This document shows, piece after piece, positions 56,020 to 64,000 of a stretch of DNA of 64,000 nucleotides. How positions within the stretch are numbered: position 1 is the stretch's first letter; every line of letters starts with the position of its first letter. The notes under the pieces were generated by a model. It was given only the letters and a program-made list of their open reading frames with translations, had not been told where the DNA came from and searched no databases. This DNA comes from Haloechinothrix alba. GTDB lineage: Bacteria > Actinomycetota > Actinomycetes > Mycobacteriales > Pseudonocardiaceae. The stretch covers positions 124,001 through 188,000 of the forward strand of contig NZ_FZNW01000003.1 in NCBI RefSeq assembly GCF_900188115.1. Direction: 5' to 3'. The position numbers and the translations under genes were made by a program.

Positions 56020-56102
56020 GGAACCCGGCCCGGCCGGTATCGCGGCCGACCGGCGCGGGTGAGGAATGACCGGTACTGCGCCCGACCGGCGCGGGAATGA
56101 AG

Positions 56103-56145
56103 TGGAGTCCGGGGCCGGTCGGGGGATTTGCGACCCCGGACTCCA
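56103..56145 (+). terminator. Strong hairpin after tesB
   Basis: TGGAGTCCGGGG (56103-56114) pairs perfectly with CCCCGGACTCCA (56134-56145) around a 19-nt loop. No T tract follows. It is the likely end of the pyk-tesB message. Just before it, CCGACCGGCGCGGG occurs twice (56046-56059 and 56082-56095) as a direct repeat. Confidence 0.7.
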
Positions 56146-56260
56146 GTGCACCCCGTTCCGGCGACGAAGGGGGACCTGGGGAGGGTCGCCGCCGGTCATC
56201 GAGGACGTACGCGTGAATCACGCCCTCCGTAGGGTGCGGATGCGAGTGTACACACGCGGA

Positions 56261-56273
56261 GTGCAACTTGCAC
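56261..56273. promoter_or_regulatory. Candidate operator of the XRE regulator
   Basis: GTGCAACTTGCAC is a perfect palindrome (GTGCAA and TTGCAC around C) 121 nt before the XRE gene start. TTAGAT at 56327-56332 could be the -10 box of this gene. This is the clearest dyad in the 374-nt gene-free stretch 56020-56393. Confidence 0.5.
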
Positions 56274-56393
56274 CAGGTGCCCCGGCGCGTCGGGTGGATC
56301 GTGACTCGGCGGCTCCGCCCGGCTGGTTAGATGGTCCGGTGGAGACTGTTACGGGGGGTCGCGAAACCCCAGGAGGGATGCGGAGGTGCCGTT

Positions 56394-57248
56394 ATGGCAC
56401 GAGGTCACGGGCCCGAGGTGCGCCGTCGCAGGCTGGCGAGTGAGCTGCGCAGGCTTCGTGAGGCAGCCGAGCTGACGATCGGTGAGGTGAGTGACCGCCT
56501 GCGGTGCTCGACGTCGAAGGTCAGCCGCATCGAGACCGGGCACGTCGGCGTGCGGCCGCAGGATGTGCGGGCCATGTTGACGCTCTACGGCGTCGGCCAG
56601 CGCGAGTCGGACGAGCTGGTGCAGCTGGCACACGAGGCCCGCACGCGGGGCTGGTGGCACTCCTACAGCGAGGTGTTCACCGGTTCGTTCGTCGGGCTCG
56701 AGGCGGACGCGAGCTCGTTACGGGCATTCCAGGCGTTGCTGGTACCCGGGTTGTTGCAGACCCGGCGATACGCACACGCCGTGATCAGGGCCATGCGACC
56801 GCACGCACCGGATGCCGAGATCAAGCGCCGGGTGTCGGCACGTATGCGGCGGCAACGCCTGCTGGCCGAGGAGTCACCCCCGTCGTACGAGGCCGTGATG
56901 GACGAGGCCGTACTGCACAGGGTCGTTGGCGGGCGTGACGTGATGACCGAGCAGCTGCTCCGGCTGCGCGAAGCCGCGGCGCTGCCGCACGTGACGCTCC
57001 GCGTCGTGCCGTTCGACGCGGGAGCCCACTCGGGGATGGAAGGGCCGTTCCTCATCCTGGGCTTTCCCGAGCGGGCCGACCCCGACGTGGTGTACGTGGA
57101 CAGCACGACGGGTGGTGTCTGCCTCGAGGAACCGGGTGAGGTGGAGCGGTACTCGGTGATGTTCGACCACCTCCGGTACCACGCTCTCGGTCACGAGGAC
57201 TCCACGCGGGTGCTCGACAAGCTCTCCGGAGCCGCGCGCAGCCGTTGA
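56394..57248 (+). CDS. XRE-family regulator with DUF5753-type C-terminus
   Basis: 284 residues. The helix-turn-helix (about 10-65) is RRLASELRRLREAAELTIGEVSDRLRCSTSKVSRIETGH. The C-terminal part has LRAFQALLVPGLLQTRRYAHAVI, a DUF5753 signature, and VYVDSTTGGVCLEEPGEVERYSVMFDHL. These regulators pair with a small DUF397 protein encoded next door, as here at 57434, and control development or stress genes in streptomycetes. ATG 56394 has GCGGAGG upstream. Confidence 0.9.
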   Translation: MARGHGPEVRRRRLASELRRLREAAELTIGEVSDRLRCSTSKVSRIETGHVGVRPQDVRAMLTLYGVGQRESDELVQLAHEARTRGWWHSYSEVFTGSFVGLEADASSLRAFQALLVPGLLQTRRYAHAVIRAMRPHAPDAEIKRRVSARMRRQRLLAEESPPSYEAVMDEAVLHRVVGGRDVMTEQLLRLREAAALPHVTLRVVPFDAGAHSGMEGPFLILGFPERADPDVVYVDSTTGGVCLEEPGEVERYSVMFDHLRYHALGHEDSTRVLDKLSGAARSR

Positions 57249-57433
57249 CCGGGATCGCACGAGGCATGCTGCGACGGGTCGACAGCGGACAGTGACGACC
57301 ATTGAGTCGGGCGGGCGCGTGTGCGAGAGTCCGCGCAGCGAGGTCACTCGTGACATGACGGGCCGCCGACCGTCCGCGCGGGCGCGGTGGCACGGCAGGG
57401 GATATGAGGAGCCCGAACGAGGAGCGGGGAGTG

Positions 57434-57628
57434 ATGATCGACAGTGCGCGTTGGCGTAGGAGCCGGCACAGCGGTGGTGGGAACGACTGCGTGGAGGTCG
57501 CCCACGACGGCGGCGCGACCTTGATACGCGACTCGAAACTCCCTCGCGAGGGTGTTCTGGTCGTCCCGGAGTCGGGTTGGTACGGTCTGCTCGCCGCGCT
57601 GAAGTGGGACCCGGCCGTGGGCTCCTGA
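57434..57628 (+). CDS. DUF397 small protein
   Basis: 64 residues with one DUF397 domain: SARWRRSRHSGGGNDCVEVAHDGGATLIRDSK, ending with a Trp-containing segment. DUF397 proteins are partners of XRE/DUF5753 regulators and may counteract them, as in the WhiJ-like families. ATG 57434 follows GGGGAG; an ATG at 57404 would add ten residues. It follows the XRE gene by 185 nt. Confidence 0.85.
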   Translation: MIDSARWRRSRHSGGGNDCVEVAHDGGATLIRDSKLPREGVLVVPESGWYGLLAALKWDPAVGS

Positions 57629-57697
57629 CTCGGCAGGCGGACGCGAGCGGGAGCTGTGACCGGGCCGCGTGGCGCCGTGGTGAGCCGGGCGGCGCGC

Positions 57698-57756
57698 GAT
57701 CCCTTACCCGGTTTGCGGGTGAGGCGAGCTCGCTGAGGTGCTCGGGTAAGGGGATC
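57698..57756 (+). repeat. Large inverted repeat upstream of the LuxR-type gene
   Basis: GATCCCTTACCCG (57698-57710) pairs with CGGGTAAGGGGATC (57743-57756), with one bulged G. The loop contains the palindrome GCGAGCTCGC. A second small hairpin CCCCG/CCGGGG lies near 57790. Together these fill the 260-nt gap before the LuxR-type gene. Function unknown: it could end the DUF397 message or be a regulatory RNA. Confidence 0.6.
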
Positions 57757-57888
57757 TACCACCCCGCTCGGGTCCGACGGTAGGTGATTCCCCGATGCCG
57801 GGGACCCGCCCTCAGGACGATTCTTGCGTTGCAGGTCGAACGCAGTGATCGTCGAACGGCCGTCGAGCGGCCGTAGGGAGGCGGGGTC

Positions 57889-60800
57889 ATGGAGCAGCGC
57901 ACGCTGGTCGACGCCTGGAGCGCCGAGATCGCCTACCGCCACGAGCGGCTCGCGGCGGATGCTGAGGCGGTGCGCAGGACGCGACAGGCTCGCGCACGGG
58001 CGAAGGCCGATCGTGCCGAGCGGCGTCGCAGGCCCGGACGAGCAGACCCGGACGGGGGCGCGTCCGGAGCCGACGACCGTCCCGGCCGGAAGTGGGGGGC
58101 AGGCCGGGAACGGACGCCGGTCGCGCGATCCGGCGCGTGTGGCGTCCTGCTGCCCGGCGAGGCCGGCATGGGCAAGTCGCGGTTGGTCGCCGAGCTGGGT
58201 CGGCGCGCGACCGAGTACGGCGCGCTGGTCCTGACCGGTCGTTGTGTCGACATGTCCGAAGGTTCCCTGCCGTACCTGCCGTTCTCCGACGCGCTCGCGC
58301 CGCTGGCGATTCCGAAGGGTGGCGAGCTGCGCGGGGTGTTGCGGTCCCGGCCCGCGCTCGGGCGGCTGTTCCCGCAGCTCGTCCAGCCGACCCCGGCCGC
58401 AGCGGACTCCTCCCCGTTCACCGTCGAGCACGAGACGATGCGCCGTCCCAACGCCGAGCAGGACATCGGCCAGCTGCAGCTGTTCGACGCCGTCGTGCAC
58501 GCGTTGACGGAGCTCGCCGATGAGCGCCTCGTCGTGCTCGTCGTCGAGGACCTGCACTGGGCCGACAGCTCGACGCGCGATCTGCTCGCCTTCCTGTGTG
58601 CCCGCCTGCGGTCGCAGCGCCTGTTGTTGCTGGCGACGTACCGGCATGACGACGTGCACCGCAGGCATCCGCTGCGCCCGCTACTCGCCGAGCTCAGCAG
58701 GGCGGGGCGGGTGGACCGGATGGAGTTGTCCGCGCTGTCCGCGGACGATGCCCACGCGTTCGTCACGGCGATATCGGACGGGCAGCTCGGGGACACCGCG
58801 GGGAACATCGTGCGGCGAGCGGAGGGTAACGCGTTCTTCCTCGAGGAGCTTGTCGCCTCCGGAGCGGAGAGCGAGCACGAGGTGCCTGCCGGCCTCGCGG
58901 AGGTGCTGCTCGCACGGGTGGAACGGCTTCCTGCCGTCGCACGGCAGCTCATCCGGGTCATATCGGTGGCTCACGGTGGAGTGGCGCACGGGGCGCTGAG
59001 CGAAGTCGCCGGGCTCGATGAGCTCGAGCTGGAGGGTGCCCTGCGCGAAGCGGTACAGCACGGCGTGCTCGTCGTGGACAACGGCTACTACGCGTTCCGC
59101 CACGCGTTGCTGCGTGAGGCCGTCTACGCGGACCTGCTTCCCGGCGAGCGCACCCGGATGCACGCCGCCTACGCGCGCAGGCTGGTCGGGATGCGACGCA
59201 GTGGCGTGGCCGCGCAGCTGGCGTATCACAGCTTCGAGAGCAATGACCTGCCCACGGCGCTGGAGGCGTCCCTGCGCGCGGCGCAGGAGGCCGAAGCGCT
59301 CGGCGCGCCCGGCTCAGCACTGCGGCACATCGAGCGGGCGTTACGGGTGTGGGACGCTGTGCCGCCGGAGCGGCGCCCGGACGACGTGAACGAGCTCGAG
59401 CTCACCAGGAAGGCCTCGCGTGTCGCGGGAGTCGCGGGCGAGCCGGACCGCTCGATCTCGTACGCGCGTGCCGCGGTGGCCCAGCTCGCCGAGCCGAGTA
59501 CCCTGCAGGTCAGCGGGGAAGAGGCGGCCAAGATCCACCTGCGTCTCGGGCGGGCGCTGCTCGGCATGACGGCCTCGCTCGACGAGGCGGCATCGGTGAT
59601 CGACCGTGCCTGGGACCTCGTCGCCGATGCCGAGCCGAGCCATACCCGGACCTGGGTGCTCGCGGTACGCGCACGGATACTCCGTGGCCGGGGCAAGTTC
59701 GAGGAGTCGCTGGCCAGCGCGCAGCGCGCGCTCGCGGAAGCGCGCGCCTACGACCTCGGTGGCGCCGAGGCGGACTCGTTGATCACGATAGGCAGGCTCG
59801 CCGAACACAGGGGCGACTCCACGGCGGCCCGCGAGTACCTCCGTACGGCGCAACACAAGGCGGCCGAGTCACACGCCGTCGGTACGGAAATGATGGCGCG
59901 TTACTATCTCGGCCTCGGATACGAGGAACGCGGCGAGCTCGACGAGGCGGTCGCCGCGTTCGACGACGCGGTCGCGCGGGGTGCCTCGATCGGGGCCGGG
60001 CTGACCACCTACGGCGTGGAGTCCCGGGTGCGGCAGCTGCACCTGCGTTACGTGCGGGGCCAGTGGAGCGGTATCGACGCCGCCGAGCCCAACCGGAACG
60101 CGTTGTCGAGCATCACGGCGGCGTCACTGGCAGGACCGATCGCCCACGTGCTCGCCGGGCAGGGCCGTTTCGAGGACGCGCTGCGGCTGGTGGACGAGAT
60201 GCGCCCGCACGTGCGGGTCGAGCTGCTGATCGCCATCGCGGCTGCTGCGGTCGGCACGGACGTTGCCTGCTGGAAGGGGGAGCACTCCGTCGCGGTGCGT
60301 CGCGCAGAGGAAGGCATCGCGTGGTTCGACGAGCACGTCCCCGAGCTGCTCGCCTGCGTGCGGGTGGCGGCGCTCGGCATCGCCGCGGCGGCCTCCCATG
60401 CGGGCGGGCACCGCCTGCGCCTCGACCGTGCAGGCGAGGACGACGTGGTCGGTGCCGGGGAGCGGTTGCTCGGGCGCACCAGGAGCGTGCTCGATACGCG
60501 GTCCGGTGAGGTGGATCCGGCGCCAGGGACGGCGATACGGCCGGTCGGTCCGGAAGCCTTGGCCTGGCAGGTACGGGCCGAAGCCGAGGCGACCAGGTTG
60601 CGGGGCAGCTCGGACCCCGAGCTGTGGGCGAAGGCGGTGGAGGCCTTCGGCTACGGGGCTGTGTACGACCAGGCGGTGTGCCGGTGGCGCTGCGCCGAGG
60701 CGTTGCTCGACGCGCACGACACAGGTCCGGCCGCCGAGCATCTGGCGGAAGCACATGCCGTCGCCGAGCGGATCGGCGCCGTCCCGCTGCGTGACGCGGT

Positions 60801-61068
60801 CCGCGCGACGGCGGCGCGCGGGCGGGTGACGCTGGCGGGGCAGCAGGCCCCCCGGGCGGCGAGTACCGGTCCGCTCACCGAACGGGAGAGGGCTGTGCTC
60901 GAGCTGGTAGCCCTCGGCCGGACGAACCGGCAGGTGGGTGCGGAGCTCTACATCAGCGAGAAGACCGTCAGCGTGCACCTGTCCCGCGCGATGGCCAAGC
61001 TCGGCGCAGGCAGGCGGGCCGAGGCCGTAGCTATCGCCTACGACCGCGGCCTGCTGAATGCTGAATGA
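57889..61068 (+). CDS. Large ATP-binding LuxR-family regulator (LAL type)
   Basis: 1059 residues. Walker A GEAGMGKSRL is near 90-99 and Walker B LVVLVVEDLHWADSS near 218-232; a long helical repeat region (about 380-900) follows, and a C-terminal LuxR helix-turn-helix (LTERERAVLELVALGRTNRQVGAELYISEKTVSVHLSRAMAKLG, about 990-1035). The N-terminal 85 residues are Arg/Ala-rich and lack the VGR..EL start usual in LAL proteins. Targets are unknown; such proteins often control secondary metabolism. The stop codon TGA (61066-61068) lies inside a palindromic repeat. Confidence 0.9.
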   Translation: MEQRTLVDAWSAEIAYRHERLAADAEAVRRTRQARARAKADRAERRRRPGRADPDGGASGADDRPGRKWGAGRERTPVARSGACGVLLPGEAGMGKSRLVAELGRRATEYGALVLTGRCVDMSEGSLPYLPFSDALAPLAIPKGGELRGVLRSRPALGRLFPQLVQPTPAAADSSPFTVEHETMRRPNAEQDIGQLQLFDAVVHALTELADERLVVLVVEDLHWADSSTRDLLAFLCARLRSQRLLLLATYRHDDVHRRHPLRPLLAELSRAGRVDRMELSALSADDAHAFVTAISDGQLGDTAGNIVRRAEGNAFFLEELVASGAESEHEVPAGLAEVLLARVERLPAVARQLIRVISVAHGGVAHGALSEVAGLDELELEGALREAVQHGVLVVDNGYYAFRHALLREAVYADLLPGERTRMHAAYARRLVGMRRSGVAAQLAYHSFESNDLPTALEASLRAAQEAEALGAPGSALRHIERALRVWDAVPPERRPDDVNELELTRKASRVAGVAGEPDRSISYARAAVAQLAEPSTLQVSGEEAAKIHLRLGRALLGMTASLDEAASVIDRAWDLVADAEPSHTRTWVLAVRARILRGRGKFEESLASAQRALAEARAYDLGGAEADSLITIGRLAEHRGDSTAAREYLRTAQHKAAESHAVGTEMMARYYLGLGYEERGELDEAVAAFDDAVARGASIGAGLTTYGVESRVRQLHLRYVRGQWSGIDAAEPNRNALSSITAASLAGPIAHVLAGQGRFEDALRLVDEMRPHVRVELLIAIAAAAVGTDVACWKGEHSVAVRRAEEGIAWFDEHVPELLACVRVAALGIAAAASHAGGHRLRLDRAGEDDVVGAGERLLGRTRSVLDTRSGEVDPAPGTAIRPVGPEALAWQVRAEAEATRLRGSSDPELWAKAVEAFGYGAVYDQAVCRWRCAEALLDAHDTGPAAEHLAEAHAVAERIGAVPLRDAVRATAARGRVTLAGQQAPRAASTGPLTERERAVLELVALGRTNRQVGAELYISEKTVSVHLSRAMAKLGAGRRAEAVAIAYDRGLLNAE

Positions 61069-61138
61069 CGCTTTCAGTCCATGACATGCGCTGAAAGCGT
61101 CATTCAGCATTCCGTACGGACTGAAAGCGTCATTCAGC
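61060..61138. repeat. 21-bp palindromic repeat with three copies and two alternative hairpins
   Basis: Core GCTGAATGACGCTTTCAG appears at 61060-61077 and, inverted, at 61090-61108 and 61121-61138. The outer arms pair over 21 bp (61060-61080 with 61118-61138, perfect) and the inner copy can pair with the first. The repeat holds the stop TGA of both convergent genes: 61066-61068 for the LuxR-type gene and 61136-61134 for the dehydrogenase. It can act as a bidirectional terminator. The unit looks like a dispersed palindromic repeat. Confidence 0.85.
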
Positions 61139-62744
61139 GTGGTAGGTGCCGCATGGCCTTGACGCCACGGGACATGAGCCTGGTCCACAGCTTGGGTGGC
61201 ATGCCGCGGAACGGTCGCAGGCGCAACCCGCGCTGGGCGGCGATGGTCTGGGACTCGGTGTAGCGCAGGATCCCGTCGGCACCGTTGCGCCGCCCAACGC
61301 CGGAGTCACCGACGCCGCCCATCGGGGCATCGATCGACCCGAAGCTCGCTGCGAAACCCTCGTTGACGTTGACGGTCCCGGCGCGGATCCGGGCCGCGAC
61401 AGCCCGACCGCGTGCCCCGTTGCGGGACCACACGCTCGCGTTGAGCCCGTAGGCCGTTGCGTTCGCGTTGTCGACGGCCTCGTCGAGGTCGGTGTATCCG
61501 TAGATCGACACGACGGGCCCGAACGTCTCCTCGGCGTAGACGGTCATCTCGGGCGTGACATCGGTGAGCACCGTCGGTTCGTAGAACAGGGGCCCGAGCT
61601 CGGGTCGCGCCCGACCTCCGGTCAGCACGGTGGCGCCCTTGCCGCGTGCGTCCTCGACGTGCCTTGTGATCGTGTCCAGCTGGTCGGCCGAGGTCAGTGA
61701 CCCGATGTCGGCACTGAAGTCCAGCTCCGCTCCGAGCCGTAGCCGCTCGGTCTGTGCGACGAACGCGCGGGTGAACTCCTCCTTGACGGACTCGTGCACG
61801 TAGATCCGCTCCACCGATACGCACAGCTGCCCGGCCGACGAGAAGCAGGCGGTCACGGCGCCCTTGGCAGCGGCATCCACCTTCGCGTCGTCGAGCACGA
61901 TCATCGGGTTCTTGCCGCCGAGCTCCAGGGAGAAGCTGGTGAGCCGCTCGGCGATCTGACCGGCCAGCCGTTTACCGGTGGGGGTCGATCCGGTGAACCC
62001 GACGTAGTCGGACTCCTCGACGATCGCGTCGCCGATCACCGAACCGCGGCCGAGCACGATCGTCCACGCGTCCTCGGGCAGACCCGCCTCGCATGCCAGC
62101 TCGTGCAGCCAGAGGGCGCTCAGGCAGGTCTGGTTGTCCGGTTTCTGTACGACGGCGTTGCCCGCAGCGAGAGCGGGCAGGACGTCGAGCGCGGTGAGCG
62201 CGAGCGGGTAGTTCCACGGCGAGATGATGCCGGCAACCCCCTTGGGGTGCCGGACCTCGCTCGCCCTTGTCAGTACCGGCAGCGCTCCGGCCCGCCGTTT
62301 GGCGCCGAGCAGCTTGGCGCTGTGCTTGCCGTAGTACGACGCGCACAGTGCCGCCGCGGCGACCTCGTCGAACGCGTCCATGCGGGACTTGCCGGTCTCG
62401 GCCTGGATGAGATCCAGGACCTCGTCCTGCCTGTCCAGAACGAGGTCCTGCAGCCGCAGGAGGATTCGTTGCCGCTCCGCGACGGGAACCGCTGACCAGG
62501 AGCGTTGGGCCTGGCGTGCCCCGGAGTAGGCTGCGCGTGCCTCGGCGTCGGTCGCCTGCGGAAGGGTGGCGATGGGGTTGCCGGTGAACGGCGCCTGCAC
62601 CTCGGTCCCGCCGGTGTCGTAGCCGCCGGTGACACGGGCGAGCAATGCCTGTGCGCGGGTCCGCGACGGCGCGCCCGGCACGCCACCGATGGTGCCGTGT
62701 TGGCTGGTGCTGGCTGTGACCTTGGCCGGCAGGGTGCTCGTCAC
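61134..62744 (-). CDS. Succinate-semialdehyde dehydrogenase-like aldehyde dehydrogenase
   Basis: 536 residues. Aldehyde dehydrogenase core: ISPWNYPLALTALDVLPALAAGNAVVQKP, GFTGSTPTGKRLAGQI, the general-base Glu in SLELGGKNPMIVL and the catalytic Cys in SSAGQLCVSVERIYV. The C-terminal part MGGVGDSGVGRRNG is typical of the NADP-linked GabD2 type. Function in succinic semialdehyde or related aldehyde oxidation is likely. GTG 62744 follows GGGAGG 4 nt upstream. Its stop is in the palindromic repeat. It lies downstream of the TetR gene and may be its target. Confidence 0.87.
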   Translation of the reverse strand: MTSTLPAKVTASTSQHGTIGGVPGAPSRTRAQALLARVTGGYDTGGTEVQAPFTGNPIATLPQATDAEARAAYSGARQAQRSWSAVPVAERQRILLRLQDLVLDRQDEVLDLIQAETGKSRMDAFDEVAAAALCASYYGKHSAKLLGAKRRAGALPVLTRASEVRHPKGVAGIISPWNYPLALTALDVLPALAAGNAVVQKPDNQTCLSALWLHELACEAGLPEDAWTIVLGRGSVIGDAIVEESDYVGFTGSTPTGKRLAGQIAERLTSFSLELGGKNPMIVLDDAKVDAAAKGAVTACFSSAGQLCVSVERIYVHESVKEEFTRAFVAQTERLRLGAELDFSADIGSLTSADQLDTITRHVEDARGKGATVLTGGRARPELGPLFYEPTVLTDVTPEMTVYAEETFGPVVSIYGYTDLDEAVDNANATAYGLNASVWSRNGARGRAVAARIRAGTVNVNEGFAASFGSIDAPMGGVGDSGVGRRNGADGILRYTESQTIAAQRGLRLRPFRGMPPKLWTRLMSRGVKAMRHLPR

Positions 62745-62868
62745 GACGCCTCCCGTTACTCGTGGGTAGCTTCTCCCGATGAGCATACTGGCGGTACGGC
62801 GCTGAACCAAGGTGCCCGTCGGCACGCGCGTGGTGACTGCCGTCGGCGAGCTCGATCAGCGAGCACCG

Positions 62869-63504
62869 TCAGCGAGCTTCCGTGCCGACCAGGATGCGTT
62901 TCCATTCCTCCAGCAGCTGCTTGCGGCGAACCGGGTCCCCGCCGATCTCGGCGTCGAGGGCGAGACCGCGGATGAGGTTGACGGTGAGCCAGAACAGCGT
63001 CTCGGTCCGTTCCGAGGGGCTCTCGCCGGTCAGGGACGTGAACAGCGCCAAGGTCGACTTGCCGAGCGCGCGGTCAACGGGGCGGATCGCGGTCTTGAGC
63101 TCGGCGTCGGTGCGTGCGGCGACCCACAGCTCCATCACGGCAGCCGAGAGTGTGCCCGAGAACCCCTGCCAGAGCAGCTCCACACCCCGTTCGATGCGCT
63201 GCGGCCCGTACGGGAGGCTCCCTGCGGCATCGACGATCTCCTCGCCGATGCGATGGGTGAGGTGCTCGACGGCGGCCGCCATGAGGTCGGCCTTGGTCGT
63301 GAAGTGGTGCTGCTGGGCACCCTTGGACACGCCTGCGCGCGCGCAGATCTCGTGTACCGACGTACGCGCGTAGCCCAGCTCGATCAGGCAGTCGACGGTC
63401 GCGTCGAGCAGGGCGGTGCGGGTGTGAGCGCTGCGCTCGGCCTGGGTGCGATGGCCCCGGACGCCTCGCCCCGAGGGGTCCTTGGACGGTTCGGCACTGC
63501 CCAC
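62869..63504 (-). CDS. TetR-family regulator
   Basis: 211 residues. The N-terminal TetR helix-turn-helix is RSAHTRTALLDATVDCLIELGYARTSVHEICARAGVSKGAQQHHFTTK (about 25-72). The rest is the ligand-binding helical domain. It is divergent from an acyl-CoA dehydrogenase gene and upstream of an aldehyde dehydrogenase, so an acyl-CoA or aldehyde ligand is plausible. GTG 63504 has GGGAGA 6 nt upstream. An operator candidate lies at 63541-63576. Confidence 0.9.
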   Translation of the reverse strand: MGSAEPSKDPSGRGVRGHRTQAERSAHTRTALLDATVDCLIELGYARTSVHEICARAGVSKGAQQHHFTTKADLMAAAVEHLTHRIGEEIVDAAGSLPYGPQRIERGVELLWQGFSGTLSAAVMELWVAARTDAELKTAIRPVDRALGKSTLALFTSLTGESPSERTETLFWLTVNLIRGLALDAEIGGDPVRRKQLLEEWKRILVGTEAR

Positions 63505-63540
63505 GTCACGTCTCCCTTGATCGCCCGACGAGTGCACTGT

Positions 63541-63576
63541 ACATTCCAAGTAGAACTTACCTTCCAGTTGGAATGT
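63541..63576. promoter_or_regulatory. Candidate TetR operator in the divergent promoter region
   Basis: ACATTCCAA (63541-63549) and TTGGAATGT (63568-63576) form a perfect inverted repeat with an 18-nt spacer. A nearly symmetric TTCCAGTTGGAA sits at its right half. The region is AT-rich in an otherwise GC-rich neighbourhood and lies between the TetR gene and the acyl-CoA dehydrogenase gene, as expected for a regulator of both. Confidence 0.7.
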
Positions 63577-63635
63577 TTTCTAGTCGACACCGGCATGGGA
63601 CGCGTCCCGCGCACGAGGCACAGGAGGCCCGAGTA

Positions 63636-64000
63636 ATGGCGCTGCAACTTCCACCGAGCTCGTGGAATGACTCCGATATCGAGGCGTTCCGGGAGCTGGC
63701 GCGCACCTTCTGCCAGAAGGAACTCACTCCGAACCAGGAGCGGTGGATCGAGAACAAGCAGGTCGACCGCGAGCTGTGGACCAAGGCCGGGGAGGTGGGT
63801 CTGCTCGGCCTGTCCATTCCCGAGGAGTACGGCGGTGGTGGCGGGACCTTCGCACACGAGACCGTGCTCTTCGAGGAACAGGCACGCGCGGGCGACGGAG
63901 CGTGGGGCGTCAGCGTGCACAGCGGCATCGTGGCGCACTACCTGCTCGCCTACGCCTCGGAGGAGAAGAAGCGGGAATGGTTGCCCAAGCTGTGCTCGGG
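63636..64000 (+). CDS. Acyl-CoA dehydrogenase, N-terminal part (cut by window end)
   Basis: 121 complete codons to the window edge, no stop. The start MALQLPPSSWNDSDIEAFRELARTFCQKELTPNQERW and LLGLSIPEEYGGGGGTFAHETVLFEEQARAG match the N-terminal helical domain of FAD-dependent acyl-CoA dehydrogenases. ATG 63636 has AGGAGG upstream. It is divergent from the TetR gene and probably controlled by it through the operator at 63541-63576. Confidence 0.88.
   Translation, partial: MALQLPPSSWNDSDIEAFRELARTFCQKELTPNQERWIENKQVDRELWTKAGEVGLLGLSIPEEYGGGGGTFAHETVLFEEQARAGDGAWGVSVHSGIVAHYLLAYASEEKKREWLPKLCS

Noticed and set aside
1-64000. Many long frames on the opposite strand of real genes
   Set aside because: These are shadows produced by GC-rich third codon positions; they lack domains and have strongly skewed Arg/Pro/Ala/Ser composition.

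Overview
The window is a high-GC actinobacterial chromosome segment, most likely from the order Pseudonocardiales (an Amycolatopsis/Saccharomonospora-type organism). The evidence is very GC-rich third codon positions, many GTG starts, start/stop overlaps of 4 nt, an HU protein with a Lys/Ala tail, SepF and Wag31 (DivIVA) next to FtsZ, a meso-diaminopimelate-type MurE, and an XRE/DUF397 regulator pair. The gene order also matches the mycobacterial hupB-mutT1-ppk-gpsA-ddl-thiL and murE-to-wag31 blocks. I see no tRNA, rRNA, insertion sequence, prophage or CRISPR array.

Layout. 1-13116: housekeeping block with the hupB 3' end, mutT1 and ppk (minus strand), plsC-gpsA, a cupin dioxygenase, a divergent PPOX-like/MocR pair, ddl, a DUF3515 protein, an Lrp/AsnC-type ligand-binding protein, thiL and a GNAT enzyme. 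13165-29510: a compact division and cell wall cluster, murE-murF-mraY-murD-ftsW-murG-murC-ftsQ-ftsZ-pgeF-yggS-sepF-yggT-wag31 plus a small membrane protein. The usual upstream genes (mraZ, rsmH, ftsL, ftsI) are not there. 29511-36655: an isoleucine T-box leader and ileS, a DUF167 protein, a cation/proton antiporter, lspA and an RluA-type pseudouridine synthase. 36659-42328: a truncated-looking DUF4352-like protein, two tandem DUF885 peptidase-like paralogues and a long-chain acyl-CoA synthetase. 42512-52134: a block resembling mycobacterial Rv2178c-Rv2187c, with two SRPBCC proteins, a metallophosphoesterase, an ArsA-like ATPase, a ROK sugar kinase, a Nudix protein, a lipase-like hydrolase, plsC, an exoribonuclease and a DAHP synthase. 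52591-56019: pfkA, pyk and tesB. 56394-64000: regulators (XRE/DUF397 and a large LuxR-type ATPase), an aldehyde dehydrogenase, a TetR regulator and the start of an acyl-CoA dehydrogenase.

How the genes work together. MurE, MurF, MraY, MurD, MurG and MurC make lipid II. FtsW, FtsQ, FtsZ, SepF and Wag31 use it for septal and polar growth, Ddl supplies D-Ala-D-Ala, and PgeF edits faulty precursors. Glycolytic steps (ROK kinase, PFK, PK) and phosphate-polymer metabolism (PPK, a PFK with pyrophosphate-type residues) are also present.

The most interesting signal is upstream of the DAHP synthase gene. A 21-codon, apparently leaderless ORF carries Tyr, Trp and Phe codons at positions 4, 6 and 7. It is followed by several mutually exclusive RNA stems, one of which takes in part of the Shine-Dalgarno sequence. 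This looks like an aromatic amino acid attenuator. Other points are the ileS T-box with an ultrashort stem I, a palindromic repeat that supplies stop codons to two convergent genes, tandem repeats after ftsZ, and a low-GC patch inside yggS.
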